Assembly: GCA_009103225.1 (NCBI GenBank)
Contig: RHPI01000773.1
Span: 1 to 64,000, forward strand
Origin: Chlorokybus atmophyticus
Lineage: Eukaryota; Streptophyta; Chlorokybophyceae; Chlorokybales; Chlorokybaceae
Direction: 5' to 3'
DNA: 64,000 nucleotides
Shown here: positions 45,661-58,144 of the stretch, in pieces
Layout: every line of letters starts with the position of its first letter
How positions within the stretch are numbered: the stretch's first letter is position 1
The notes under the pieces: generated by a model
The model's database searches: none
Told to the model about the DNA's origin: nothing
Seen by the model: the letters and a program-made list of their open reading frames with translations, nothing else
Program-made: the position numbers and the translations under genes

Positions 45661-47419
45661 GTCTTACCAAGGAGAGGAAGGCGGGATGTATCCCGTTCTT
45701 GAGGATTTATCCTATGAGCCATCAAGTGATGAGGAAGTGAAGCACTTGGAAACGAGTGGTAGTTACTATGTCAATGAGGAGGAAGAAGCCAAGTCGAAGA
45801 GTGGTGAAGCTTCTTCAAAGAAGTCCTCTTATGACGAACAACCTATGGACGCTCAGAGCATCATCGGGACGGCCATAGCAAAGTACGCATCAGAGCGTGA
45901 GGCTCTTCTTGCTGCACACCCCCAGCTTCACAAGGAAGTGTGGGATGAGTGGGCGCAGCAAGTCCGTAACGCATATGAGACGGACTTCGCGGCACTCCCG
46001 CGCGCAAGCAAGGAAATGGTGATTCGCATGATCGAGCACGAGTTGACACGTAATGTACCGCAACTCATGCGCACAGATCTAGCAGTGGCCGCTCTTATGG
46101 CCACTTATGACAAACCAGGCCCGTATCCGGGCCAAAGGATGGCATTCGAGGCTCTCACCTTATTGACGATGAAAACTCAGAAGCGTTGCAAAGACCTCTT
46201 CTGGTACTTAGGGCCTGAGCTAGAGGAGAATTTGGCCCGAGAAGAACGCTTGACTGCACGCCTCGATGCTATGCAGTCCGAGTTGGTGGCATTACGCCAA
46301 CAGGTGGCCGGGGCTACCACAATTGTAGCAGGGACATCAGTTGGCCTACCTGTCACAGCGCTGAACAAGCCCAAGAAGTTCAAGCCCAATGGGGCTGTGA
46401 ACATTCATGATTGGGTGGTGAATGTGAAGCGCTACTTGGCTGCACTTCAGCGACCAGTTAGTGAGCATACATCTGTTGTTGAGTTGCTCATGCCACCTGA
46501 CGCTTTGGCCGAGTGGGCACGTTAAACAGATATGGTGCTTCCAACACTGTGGAGGCATTGTTTCAGTTCTTGGTGGAGCGCCACGGTGGCATGGACCCGG
46601 CTACTGTTGCTCGCAGCAAGCTTACCAAGCTGCAACAGAATGGTCGAGCGGTTTCAGTGTACTTGTACCGGGAGTTTCAGGCACTCGTTGGCCGTGTGAA
46701 CAGTGGGCTCATGCCCATGGACGGGGCAACCATGGGTTCCCGCGGACCTTGCAACCTTGCAGAGGTTGAGTGTGTATCTGTTCAACGACGATGCTGCGGC
46801 TGTGCAGGACAAGTCACATGTGGTGGCTTCAGTCAAGCCACGTCGTGGAGGGGGGANNNNNNNNNNNNNNNNNNNNNNNNNNNNNNNNNNNNNNNNNNNN
46901 NNNNNNNNNNNNNNNNNNNNNNNNNNNNNNNNNNNNNNNNNNNNNNNNNNNNNNNNNNNNNNNNNNNNNNNNNNNNNNNNNNNNNNNNNNNNNNNNNNNN
47001 NNNNNNNNNNNNNNNNNNNNNNNNNNNNNNNNNNNNNNNNNNNNNNNNNNNNNNNNNNNNNNNNNNNNNNNNNNNNNNNNNNNNNNNNNNNNNNNNNNNN
47101 NNNNNNNNNNNNNNNNNNNNNNNNNNNNNNNNNNNNNNNNNNNNNNNNNNNNNNNNNNNNNNNNNNNNNNNNNNNNNNNNNNNNNNNNNNNNNNNNNNNN
47201 NNNNNNNNNNNNNNNNNNNNNNNNNNNNNNNNNNNNNNNNNNNNNNNGGGGAAGCGGTTCCCTCTACCAAGTGCGGCGAAAAAGGCTAAGATCTCATCAG
47301 CACCTGCGAGTGGTGCTACGCCTACTGCAGCACGCGCATGCTACGTGTGCCATCAGCCAGGTCACGTTGCGAAGAACTGCCCAACCAAGGGGAAGGGCAA
47401 GGCCAAGAAGGTTGAATAG
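45661..47419 (+). pseudogene. Gag of the older chromovirus
   Basis: ATG at 45660-45662 follows the leader. The frame runs 288 codons (MSYQGEEGGMYPVLEDLSYE, a coiled coil near EERLTARLDAMQSELVALRQ, then PKKFKPNGAVNIHDWV) to a stop at about 46524. The capsid-like domain continues in another frame (VEALFQFLVERHGGMD at 46513 on), so there is a frameshift. A gap of unknown bases interrupts 46857-47247. The C-terminal knuckle CYVCHQPGHVAKNC at about 47340-47385 is followed by a Lys-rich tail and TAG. The role would be RNA packaging and particle assembly. It is inactive as it stands. Confidence 0.85.
46857..47247. other. Assembly gap (391 N)
   Basis: A run of unknown bases inside the older chromovirus gag gene. 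Reading frames drawn across it mean nothing. Confidence 0.99.
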
Positions 47420-50400
47420 GATTACGTCGTGACTGATGTACCTTCATCTAGTGGCCAGTTGCTAGTGTTATATACAGCAAATTGGTTTGATGAATTGTCT
47501 CGTGTGGATGTAACGACACATGCATGGCAAGCACATGATAAGCTGCCACGTTTTGGTAGCGAAAAAGTGGATGACAATGCTTGTGTGCTAGTGCATGTAG
47601 AGTTTAACATGCTAATAGAAGTTTTGCGCACATTGTGTTACTTACAAAGTAAACACACGACACTGAGTGTGATTGTCATTGTGCCCAAATATCATGCACC
47701 GTGGCTGAAGCATACTCGGGGGGGAACTGTGTTGAAACAATTCACAAAGCGTGAGACGGGGACAGTGCGGTTGTCAGCAGTATTGATTAACCCACGCATC
47801 AATCACGGAATCTTGGCTACCTTTCAAGGGCGAGTAGTACCTTCACAAGCACGGCACAGGGTATTACTAGCTCGTTCTTGGTTGACAATGGGGCAACGCA
47901 TAGCTTCATATAAGAAAAATGGGTTATTCGCAATAAGTTAACGTGTAAACCCTCGGCCTTTTCAGCTGCTGGTGCTGGAGTACGTTATCAGTAAAAGGTG
48001 AAATTAAGTTCAAAGTTAAGATTGGTAGTTATCAAGCCAATTTAACTTTTATCGTAGTACCCATTGACATAGCTGGTGTTGATGTGGTATTTGGCCAAGA
48101 ATGGCAAAATCAAGTGTCTATGACATTAGATACTGCTGCACGGTTGTGCATAGTAAGAAGGGGCGTAAGCGCATCACTTTGTCCGTACAGGGGTCGCATA
48201 GCTTAAAATACAAGCAAACAGACCCTGCGTTACTTACGGCGCTTCAAGTCAAGCGTGCATTACGTAAAAACACACCTGCTTTTCTACTGCACTTAACGTC
48301 GAGTGATGATGTAGTGCCTGGCAATACAGAAGGTGTGGCGGACATCATCAAAAAGTTTCAGGATGTGATCTCAGGTGAGTTGCCGAGCTTGCCCCCTGAT
48401 CGAGGTGTCACACACAATACCTTTAATTCCTGATAGTGAGCCTCCATGTCGGCCTATATATAGGTTGAGCCCTCGTGAGAGGGAGGAAATGGAAACATAG
48501 ATAAAAGAGTTATTGAAAAAGGGATTGATCGAACCAAGTTCTTCACCCTTTGGCACACCCATGTTGTTTGTTATGAAAAAGAATGGGAAGTTGCTCATAT
48601 GTGTGGATTACCGTGCTCTAATCAAGATCACGGTAAAGAACACTGTTCTTTATCTGTTCTTGATCTTTTTCTGGCAGATACCCGTTGCCAAGGATTGATG
48701 ATGTGTTTGACAAGTTGTTAGGGAATGCGTACTTTAATATGCGAGACTTGACAAGTGGCTATCATTAAATGCGGATTCATCCTTCGGATGTCTATAAGAC
48801 AGCATTCGAAAAAAACCTACGAGCCATTATCAATACAAAGTGTTACCTTCTGTATTGACAAATGCACCCGCTGTGTTTTAGAAGGAAATGCATAAAATTT
48901 TCAATGATATGCTTAGTCAACATGTCATGATATACTTGGATGACATCATTGTCTTCAATAAAACAAAGGAAGAACATAGGCAACACTTGGAAGCGGTGTT
49001 TGCAAGATTGCGCAAGCATTGTTTGTTGGCAAATCTCGCCAAGTGTGATTTTTGTAAAACGGAGTTGCCCTTTCTTGGTCACATTGTTAGTGATGCGGGT
49101 ATCAAGCATAACCCTCGCAAAGTGCAGGTTGTGAAAGAGTGGCCCCAACCTCAGAATGTCCATCAACTAAGGTCGTCTCTATAGTTGGCAAACTACTTTT
49201 GCAAGCTCGTGCTGGGGTACTCGACAGTTGTCATGCCTTTAACCAAACTGTTGCGTAAAGATGCCCCGTTCATTTGAACGATAGCACAAGAAGCTGCTAT
49301 GCAAAAAGGTGAAGTTGGCTTTAACATCAGCGCCGGTGTTAGAACTGCCAAATTGGGGATAAACACTTCACAGTGGTCAGTGACGCATCAACACTTGGGT
49401 GTGGCGCGGTATGTTGCAAGATGGCAGACCTTGTGCTTATGAGAGTGGGAAGTTAATTCCTGCAGAGGTGAATTCCACTACGACAGAGCAATAACTATTG
49501 GGTATAGTTCATGCTCTTGAGACATGGAGATGTTACTTAGAGGGTGTTCAGTTCACTGTTGTAACCAATCACAACCCGTTGGTGTATTTCTCAACACAGC
49601 AAAACTTGTCGAAACGACAAGCGCACTGGAATGAGTTTTGTCCAGGTTCACCTTTGATTGGGTGTATCGGCCGGGCAAAACCAATGTGGCTGACCCTTTG
49701 AATCGTTGCCCGTCATTACTGGCGGTGATGTGCGCGCAATTACTAGCGACACGCAGCACGTTGTCTCCCGATAATAAGTTTGTGCAAACTGTTGTACAGG
49801 GGTACAGTTTGAATCCGTGGTTTTCTATTGCAGACAACTTACAAAAGTTTGACAAACGTGACAATCTATATTACATGAGCAACGGTGTGGTAATACCTGA
49901 CCATGCTGACCTGCGTGTAAAATGCATAGCGGATACACGATCCACCGTGCGCTGGGCACTTTGATAGTCGCAAGACCACTAAGGCAGCGCAACAGTTGTA
50001 TTGGTGGCCATCGTTGCCTGCTAATGTGAAGCGGTATGTGGACACGTGTGTCAGATATCAACGTGACAAACCGTTACGTTGACAAAAGCCCGCTGGGCTA
50101 CTGCGACTGTTACCAGTTCCTAACAGTAAGTGGGAAAGTGTGAGTATGGACCTTATCACTGAGCTCCCTAAGACAGCATTGGGTCATATTGCAGTTGCAG
50201 TATTTGTGGATTGTTTGACAAAAATGGTTCGCATTGTTCCTTGCCGTACGGACATAGCACACCAATTGACGTCAAAGGACCATAAATGGTCCGTACCCTC
50301 GAACCGGGATTTTCCCCTGCTAAGTGAATTCCGTGGACCATGTCTGGTCCGGCCAGCGGACCATTGACCGCAATATTTATTTATAAGCATAATATGTAAT

Positions 50401-50523
50401 GCAAATGACGGAAAAGTGCTCTATCTTGAGCCGACAGTACTGGCCACGCCCGACCTGCGCAGCAGCAGGCTGCAGCACGAGGCCGCGGCGGCTTAGAAAT
50501 GATTAGTGAGGAGCGCATACATC

Positions 50524-50590
50524 CACCGAGAGTCGAACCCAAGACCTTTGGAATACAAACACGACACCCTAACCACTAAGCTACATGTGC
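50524..50590 (-). other. tRNA-like (SINE-type) sequence, degenerate
   Basis: On the minus strand TAGCTTAGTGG (A box) and GGTTCGACTCT (B box) stand about 33 bases apart. The putative anticodon stem pairs poorly and no acceptor stem closes, so this is a tRNA-derived repeat head rather than a working tRNA gene. It sits inside the palindrome-ended element. Confidence 0.5.
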
Positions 50591-51435
50591 ACGTGCCGGT
50601 AGAAATGATGCAGTACTTGCATAATAGACTGTACCGACGGCCGCTCGGCGACTGTCGGCGGCGGAAATTGCACAGGAAGTCGGCGTTGTGAATTAACAGG
50701 CCCATAGGCAGTGCATGCGCTATCAATGTGCATAGGCTGTACCAGTGTTAATCAACGGTATGTTATTTTAGGTCATTATTGATGACACAGACAGCCGCAA
50801 CTCGGCGGCTGCCAAGATTTGTAAACTACAATGCTTTGTTGGGGGCTGTCCATGAGTATGTAACCTTGTTAGGGGTTGTCAACATCCTGCTTGCGTGCGC
50901 ATACACACACCTACATGTGTATATATGTAAGCATTTGTGTATTAAGTATTTATATCATGTATACTTATATACATACGTTTACATGATATAAATATTAAAA
51001 CCGCATTGCGGCACCAACGTAGGTATTTATTGGTTGGTTGGACACAATGCTTGGTCGGGGCTGTCAACCATTCTGCGGTCTCATAAGAGGCTATTATAAT
51101 AAGTAACGTCATTTATGTATACTTCTTGTACGTATTTTTATATGAGACATACCTTGTATATGGCTCAACCTAAATACTATTGATATAATCATTTAAACCT
51201 GCGTATTTATGCATATACGATTTGATTCATTTGTGCACACGCTAACATTTATATACAGGTATATTTTATGATATATATAATAATGCATTGACGTATGCAC
51301 ATGTATAATGTTCATATATACGTAGATACTTAGATAAACGCATAGAACATGTCAATGGTGCATGTCCACAAATTTTTGCAAATACACGTACGGTACTATG
51401 AAGTATGTTGATTGCATAGACAGCCCGTTACAGCT

Positions 51436-51463
51436 TGATTGACAGCCGGCCGGCTGTCAATCA
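51436..51463. repeat. 28 bp perfect palindrome
   Basis: TGATTGACAGCCGG followed directly by its reverse complement, inside the palindrome-ended element. Related CGGCTGTC words follow nearby. Confidence 0.9.
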
Positions 51464-53066
51464 GCCGCCGACCATTTGCGGCTATGCACTTGCGGCTGTC
51501 CACGGGTGTATAGCCGACAGTCGGTGCGGCTTGTCAATCAACACGTTAAGTGCACTTGTGCAATCAGGCAGTTAGGCAATCTATTGTACCTTACATAGGT
51601 TGCTACCTACTCATGATACATGATACATAGCGGCAGGGCCGCGGTCACTGGTCCGTGCCAGAACGTACATGTTGCGGCGCGGACAGTGCGGTATTATGTA
51701 CGGTGCGTGCTAGTAGGGCCACAGGACTGCGGGACCGCACCTGGTCCGCGTTCAAGGGCCAGCGTACGTTACTGGTCCGTGCCGCACCATGGATGGTGCG
51801 GCACGGACCATGCGTGGTGCGCGACGCCGCACCAGCCATTCACGGGCCGCGGGGCCCGGAATGGACCAGGAACGGTCCGTCCCCCGCGGACCAAGCAGTC
51901 CTGGCCCGTGGAGTACGGATCATGCATGGTCCGCGGGGTCCGTGAAAGGACCATGCATGGTCCTTCAACGTCAAGCCGTGTGTAGGCTTCCGTGATCTAG
52001 CGATGCTTTTTATCGCGTCAGTGCTTAAGTTGCATGGCTTGCCTCGCAACATTGTCTCTGACCGTATTCCGAGGTTTGTAGCTTAGTTTTAAAAGTCGCT
52101 ATGCAACTTCTTAAAGATACAGCAGCACATGAGTACCGCTTGTCATCCGCAGATTAATAGTCAGACTGAACGCGCCAATCAAGTAATTGAGGAAACCATC
52201 CGGCATTTTGTGAGTCCGAATCAGTCTGATTGGGATATATATCCTCCAATGGCTAAGTTCGCGGTTAACAATGCATGGCATGAGAGTGTGCAGGAAACTC
52301 TGTTTTTCTTGAATTGAAAAAGCAAAGTGCATCCACAAAGTCCTGCAGTATCAAATTGCCGGCTAACGACTTGACTCGCGTGCCTGCAGCGCGTGAGATG
52401 GCTGCGGCCATGCAAGACAGGTTAGCGTTGGCATAGAACTGTCTGCGCGCAGCGCAAGACAGACAGAAAGCTCAAGCTGATAAGCATCATAGGCAGGCCG
52501 ACTATGATGTGGGCAATCCGGTGCTTTTAAGCACCGAAAACATATCCATCAAGGGAGTGGGTAGCCAAAAGTTCTTCCCTCACTGAATAGGCCCCTTCAA
52601 AGTGGTTGATCGGGTCGGCACTCATGCATGTCGTTTGGAGTTATCACAATCCATACGTATACATGACGTGTTTCATGTGAGTGTACTGAAACCGTACCGT
52701 TCAGACGGTCGGGTTCAACCTCCTCCACCCCCTGTTGCAGTGGATGGCGATGATACTTTCGAGTACGAGGTGGAAGCAATCCTTAGTCACCGTAAGCCCC
52801 GACGCGGATGCGCGCCAACTTACTTGGTGAAATGAAAAGGGTATGGTGTTGAACACAACACGTGGGAACCCGAAAGGAATCTTACCAAGTGCCAGGGGAT
52901 TCTTTGGGCGTACTGGAATGATGTTTCCACACGCAGACGGTAAAAGGGTGCTGGCAGACATCTTTACCGCTTCGGCCCTGGTTCTTTTCTCACTGAGGTT
53001 TTCAGTGCTCACGGTGGGTCCTTGCTAACCCTTCAATAAGGACATTGAAACCTAAGTGGGGGGCAA

Positions 53067-53379
53067 TGTAACGGAGTGCTACCGCTATGCGGTTCTCCGC
53101 CCTTATTTGAATGAGAAATAAGGGTTCCAACGGGATAAACACAGCCATTAGAGTCGTATGAGGGCCTTTATAGGCCCTAATAAGGTGTTATGTTATGTAA
53201 CACCGATATCGACTTGAGACTCATATCTCAAGTCGATATCGGCCGCATGGCGGCGCTGCTAACGCAGCGACCGCCATAGTCAGGGGATCTTTCGAGCGGC
53301 GGCGGCGACGGCGACGTTGCTGTGGTGGTGGTGTTTAGGTAGGGGATCAAAGGGGGCGGTAGCACCGCCCCTTCTTACA
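53067..53379 (+). repeat. 3' LTR of the older chromovirus
   Basis: 313 bp. A hairpin at 53203-53242 has a 17 bp perfect stem (CCGATATCGACTTGAGA), the same structure as in the other LTR, where one pair is a mismatch. 53385-54171 shows no supportable gene. Its last part, CA-rich, is probably the 5' UTR and promoter of the next gene. Confidence 0.92.
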
Positions 53380-54171
53380 GTATATCTACTTCAACACGCT
53401 TGTACTTACCTCATATGGAGTATAGCATTGAGGTAAACAAGGCAAGAAGCAGCAATTGCTTTGCAAAGAAACATTGTAAAAATCCCCTGGAATGGCTTAA
53501 GCAGCACCAATGAATAATAATAATGTGTATGCGACATCGTATAGTCCCTTGAAGTCCCTTGAAGCATCACATGAAGTGTATAAAAAAAGAAAAGCATTAT
53601 CGTGATGTTCAAGAGGATGTGTTCATTGCTTCTTTAATAAGGTGAATTCTGTCACCTTTGTCGATTGACCGCTATGTCATGTTTACCTTGTCGTGTTTTA
53701 GATTGCCTTTGCGACCTGACTCGGTAAACTTTGCAGGCATGCTCAAACTTGCACTTGTGCTTTGCATCCAGTGCAAATCTCATGGTTTTGTCCAGGCGGG
53801 CTCCCCCCCTCACTGGCAGCAGCACTTGTCGCCCGCCACGTGCTATTGGCGCCATTTCAGCATCCACCCGCGCACCAGACACCGCTTGCACCTTGACCGC
53901 CACGCGGCCGCTCTCACTGCTATACCAAGCCGGCTGCATTCCGCTCTATTCACATTGCTGTCCTGTTTTCACCGGCTCGCCGCTACTACGCATTCAAAAA
54001 CGACACACCACCACAGCCACAGCCAAAAAGTGCGACACAACTCACTCGCACATACCCACACGCAAACACGCGCGCGCGGGCATCTCTAGACCTGCCGCAT
54101 TGGCAGGGAAGGACAGGGAGGCGGAGGAGGAGTAGTAGGGGTAGGAGGTAAAGGAGGTGGGGGCGAGGGCC

Positions 54172-57100
54172 ATGGGGTTTCTGCGGGCGTGCTTGCCGTG
54201 CGTGCCGGCGCGCAAGCAGCGCTACGGCGTGACGGATGGCGACAAGGAGAAGGCGGCGCCCGCTGCCGCCGCCGTCGCTAGCACCACTACCGTATTGGGC
54301 GCCGCTGCGGCCGCGCCGCTTGCTCCCGTGCAGAGCCCCTCTGCCGTCACTCCCTCCTCCCGCCATGACATCCCCCGCGAAGCATTATTCTCTCCTGGCC
54401 GCAGCAACCCAAAGACTGTATTGGGCCCTTTCCAGGTGCGAATTACACTCTCGTATGCACTGAGTATCACACGCATACACACATGCGCGTGCACTTTTGC
54501 ACGCACATGCACAAGCATACGCACATGTGCCCGCATACATGCACAAATGCTCACGCAATGGATTGGTACCGCTCTGGTGGAGTATTCATAATATATTCAC
54601 AAGTCTTTGCTGAACCTTTGTGTACGCAACTGATTGTGTGATTATCTACTTCCCAGTCCAAGAATGTGTTGGCCTCCCCTTACGCATACTACCCTTCCGA
54701 CCGTTTGATGAAACCCTCTCCCAAGGGCGACCGCAGCGGCGACGACGTGTTGCTGGTTGACAAGCACGAGCAGCAGCAGCAGCAGGCCCAAGTCAGTCCC
54801 GATGATGCAGTTGTGGTTGAGGAAGACGAGGCGGAGGAGGAGGAGGACAAGGAGGGAAAGCTGCATGAGGCATTGCTAAATCTGGCAGCAGCAGAAGTGC
54901 CCGCTTCAACACACACCACACACGCCACAACGGTAAGATTGTGCGCGCGCGTGACTACGTCTGTGGGTGTGCATGTGCATGTGTGTGTGCGTGTGCATAC
55001 GTGCACGTTTGCATGTGCGTGCATAAGAATGATGCCCATGCGCGTGCATGCGCATGTCCTTGCGTGCGTCAAGTTGCGCTGTGCATTCTCTCGCAACCGC
55101 AAACACCTTGTATAATAGGGGGTGTTTGCTGTTTACAATGCGTCTTTCCTGGGTTGTGCAGGTGGATGGTGAGGATGCCAACGGCGGTTGGGAGCAGCTT
55201 TCCAGGAGCAGCAGCGTGCAGCTCGACACGCTCAAGGGCGCCGCCGAGACCGCCATGCTGGACCTTGAAGACCGGCTCGCTCTCATCAGCAATGTTGATG
55301 ATCATCGTCATGAAGCAGTATCACCAGTAGTCGCGAGCTCCCCGAGCCGCCTGGTCGTTGCCGACAATGTCAACGAGCTTTCAACAAGCAATGACAACGA
55401 GCATGACAACCTGCTTCATGTTGGTCAGCACACGCCTGAAGTGGCGTCACAAGGTAGGCCATGTTCATGTGCGCGTGCAGTTTAGGTGCGAGTGCGAGTG
55501 ATTGTGTTTTCACATTCTTGTTGTCTTTGGCAGTGAATGCGTTGGCAGAGTCTGCATCGATGCTCGCTGGGCTTCGCGACAACCCGTTGTTTGCCGCAAC
55601 CGCGCTGGAAAAACAGCAACAACAATTGCAACAACAACAACTGCATTACCCACAACCTTCTGTCCCCGACTTCTATCCTGCTCGCAGCAGCTCGCCAGTA
55701 GCGATTGATCGTCATTTCCCCAACGCAAAGACGTACACTGTGAACTGGGACGCCGATGAAGAAGCGCCCTCAACCATAGTACAACTGCCAACCACCACAC
55801 CACTACCCGCAAGGTAGTGTGGACTTGGGTGTTGGTTATGTCGTTGGTCATGTCGTCCATGCATCAGATAACAGGAAGTTCGTTCCAGATTTTAACACCA
55901 TGCAGATACAGTGGTACATCAATCTGAATATATAGAATTGTGCGTGTGTGCACATACACACGCACATGTGCGGATACCTGCACAGGCGCGCGCACATGCA
56001 CACACACATGTACATGCTTAACCACCCAGTATGCACGCATGCATAACAGATGTAAAAGTGAATGAATTGCTGCTTTCAGAGTTGCCAATGGGAGACGGCC
56101 TGTTGTTGACGACACCCCTGCTTTCGGCGAGGTGGACTGCTCTCCCGTGCCCCCCGTTCGCCGTACGGTGTCGTTGATGGAGGAGGACCTCGCACGTCGA
56201 CGCGCCATACTCATGTTGGCCGACGCAACGTCCCCGCCGCCGGAGAAACCCACGGTGGACTCGTGGACCTACTTGGACCCCATGAATAGCGCAGACAAGG
56301 GTGCGCACACGATGATGACGAGTGTGGTGGCATCACCGGTTGTTGTCGAGTGGAGACTAGCGGATGAGATTAGCAACGACGAGCCAACTTCATCGGAGAG
56401 ACATCATGTTAGACAACAGCATGATGCTGTTGAACAGTCTCCTGTATCGTTGGTTGGGAGTCACCATACGCCTGTTGTTGCTGGCGTGCACGCGCGCTTA
56501 GAAGGAGGAGCCAACAACGAGCCCTTCATGTCCCCAAGCGTTGATCCGTTGGACGCCTGCACGCCTTTTTTCCCCCCCCCCACGCGCAGCGAGTCCCCGG
56601 AGCTCACGCAGTCACGCCGAATGAGCGAGTACCCGACCATGATACCAACATTGAGTAAGAGCACCAGCAGCAGCAAAAGGACAGCGAACCAACGCAGGTC
56701 TCTCCCGGCGAGACTCAACTCCTCGGGCGCACCCAACACCAACACAAAGTACCGACCCGAGCAACCCGTGCCTTTTGACCCCGCGCCATTTGACCAGAAA
56801 GTGGAAGAGGCTCTCTCTCTCACCCGGGCCCGACTCAACAACAACAACAGCGGTGAGGGCATGAGGTTCAGGGAGACTCAGTCCAGGTTGGAGCGCATAG
56901 AGCGCGCGAGGCAAAGGCGTGAACAGGCGGCGATAAATAGGAGCAAGTACGAGCAGGAGTTGAGAAGCAGCAGCAAAAAGAGGAAAGGAGGAGAAGGGAG
57001 TGGTAGTGGTGGTAATGCTGTGGATGGTAGTCAACCCAACGTCGCGGCGATGCTGCCCACGCACAATCAGAAGGTCCCGATGCCACACGCGCGCCGCGTC

Positions 57101-57267
57101 TCAGAGTCCAGAGCGATGCAGAAGGAGAGAAACAGCGCAGGCATGCAGAAGCAGTCTGCCACCACCGGCAAGAGGTGAGTGTGTGTGCGTGTGAGGTATG
57201 TTGTCTTTACACCCATGTTGGCTTGTTGCTCAGCTGTTCATTGTTGAACAACAGGTGGGAATTCTGA
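54172..57267 (+). CDS. Predicted lipid-anchored, mostly disordered protein
   Basis: Exons 54172-54435, 54657-54932, 55162-55453, 55534-55813 and 56080-57174 join in frame. A last short exon 57255-57267 (RWEF, TGA) is likely because 57175 starts a perfect GTGAGT donor. Without splicing the frame would stop at 57176-57178. About 739 residues. The N-terminus MGFLRACLPC has Gly2 for myristoylation and Cys7/Cys10 for palmitoylation, suggesting membrane attachment. The middle is low-complexity (Gln runs, an EDEAEEEEDKEG acidic patch). The C-terminal third holds a basic coiled coil (RETQSRLERIERARQRREQ) and a KKRKGG patch. I do not recognise a family. Introns are rich in GT/CA repeats. Confidence 0.7.
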
Positions 57268-58144
57268 TGTTCAAACAAGTGTCACACCTGACGGTTCACC
57301 AGCTCAAGCATATTGCTGTTTGTCCAGTAAATGCGGTGAGTCATTCTTTCACGCAAGTCATCCTCCTGTTGCTGCAAAGGATATATTTTGTGTTCATCTA
57401 TCTGCTTGACATACGTAGCCAAATCAGGCATGTGTGCAACGCAGGTGCCCTTAAGCATGTGCGCTGCGCCTCTTGTGGATACCGACTTTCTCTGTAGCTA
57501 TTGTCCAGTTAATGTGTACAGCATAGTTATCCTCTTCAACCCCAGTTGCACTCCATACACTGTGCCAGCTGTACATGCGCGCATGTGCGGCTGTGTAGCA
57601 CAGCTTGCTTAGCAATATGCATCACTACTTTCTATAGCACACAAGTGGTGGATCAGTTCAAAGATTGCGAACACCTGCATTGCAGCTGTATGCAAACTCT
57701 ACGCAATTTACAGTCAGAGGTTTGCACCGGTGCTGAAAGCTTCTGATGCAATACGCGTGCAGCCTAGCAGTTGCAATGCACAAATTTACCACCAGATCAT
57801 TTAATGGATGAAACTGGCAATATCTTGATGGTAATCGTCATCATCACCATCGACGTCATCGGCATTAGCGGCACCGCATAAGGTGTAAGTAGTATTAGCA
57901 CACGCCAAACACACCCCTGCATTGCATACACATATATATGTATATATCATACATACTGGAGCTACCATCACCCTTGTATAAAAACGGGCAACAGCCAGCC
58001 TTCCCTACACAATACGGTGTGCTGTGTACAAGACCAGCTGTTTTGCCCGCACCGCACCAACCGTGACATACGGTACAGCATGTTGTTTGCTGAGCAACTA
58101 CTTTCACCATCTTCACGCATGTTCAACACGACTAGGTGCGTGTA
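57268..58144. other. Convergent intergenic region
   Basis: Between the 3' ends of the lipid-anchored protein gene (+) and tilS (-). No gene or notable repeat is seen apart from a short TATATA stretch near 57930. Confidence 0.55.

Larger units (their letters stand above)
50276..51964. mobile_element. Non-autonomous element with palindromic ends, inserted in integrase
   Basis: Both ends carry AGGACCAT as an inverted repeat, and each end is itself a palindrome (GGACCATAAATGGTCC left, AAGGACCATGCATGGTCCTT right). TCAA flanks it on both sides (50272-50275 and 51965-51968). A 7-base ACGTCAA (50269-50275 and 51968-51974) is an alternative duplication. About 330 bp at the right are packed with GGTCC/GGACC and GGTGC/GCACC words in both directions. 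The middle is AT-rich. It has no coding capacity. It interrupts the integrase between VPCRTDIAHQLTS and RDLAMLFIASVLKLHGLP. This resembles a DNA transposon with subterminal repeats. The superfamily is unknown. Confidence 0.7.
47429..52900 (+). pseudogene. Pol of the older chromovirus, split by an insertion
   Basis: Protease: the frame 47429-47941 ends nearby and the active site FLVDNGATHSFI reads in another frame at about 47880. [22 protein letters not shown] and [14 protein letters not shown], then a ~37-base insertion, then [20 protein letters not shown] follows SGYH in motif A, but the YLDD box is intact (MIYLDDIIVFNK, about 48930). RNase H remnants lie at 49370-49600. Integrase: WWPSLPANVKRYVDTC, SMDLITELPKT, VDCLTKMVRIVPC, then the inserted element 50276-51964, then KLHGLPRNIVSDR and NSQTERANQVIEE. 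Chromodomain: YEVEAILSH..TYLVK, a TGA where Trp is expected, and NTWEPE at about 52740-52900. Same class as the young element but a different family. Confidence 0.88.
44437..53379 (+). mobile_element. Older Ty3/gypsy chromovirus, decayed, perfect TSD
   Basis: LTRs 44437-44755 (319 bp) and 53067-53379 (313 bp) begin TGTAACGGAGTGCT and end CTTCTTACA. They are clearly diverged from each other (many substitutions). The 5 bp duplication GTATA flanks the element (44432-44436 and 53380-53384). After the left LTR comes a degenerate primer site (TATCGGAGC) and before the right LTR a purine tract (AAGTGGGGGGCAA). Gag, protease, RT, RNase H, integrase and chromodomain appear in order with multiple frameshifts and stops. 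A 391 bp assembly gap lies in gag and a 1.7 kb element in integrase. 9 kb in all. Confidence 0.93.

Noticed and set aside
46857-47247. Long open frames across runs of X residues
   Set aside because: They are artefacts of the N gap. The same applies to frames across 60926-61303.
48640-48700. Tiny GT-AG intron in the older chromovirus RT (GTAAAG..GGCAG)
   Set aside because: Removing it would delete the conserved VKN residues and not restore the frame. It is better read as a ~37-base insertion in a decayed gene.
50524-50590. Functional tRNA gene
   Set aside because: A and B boxes are present but the anticodon stem pairs poorly and no acceptor stem closes.
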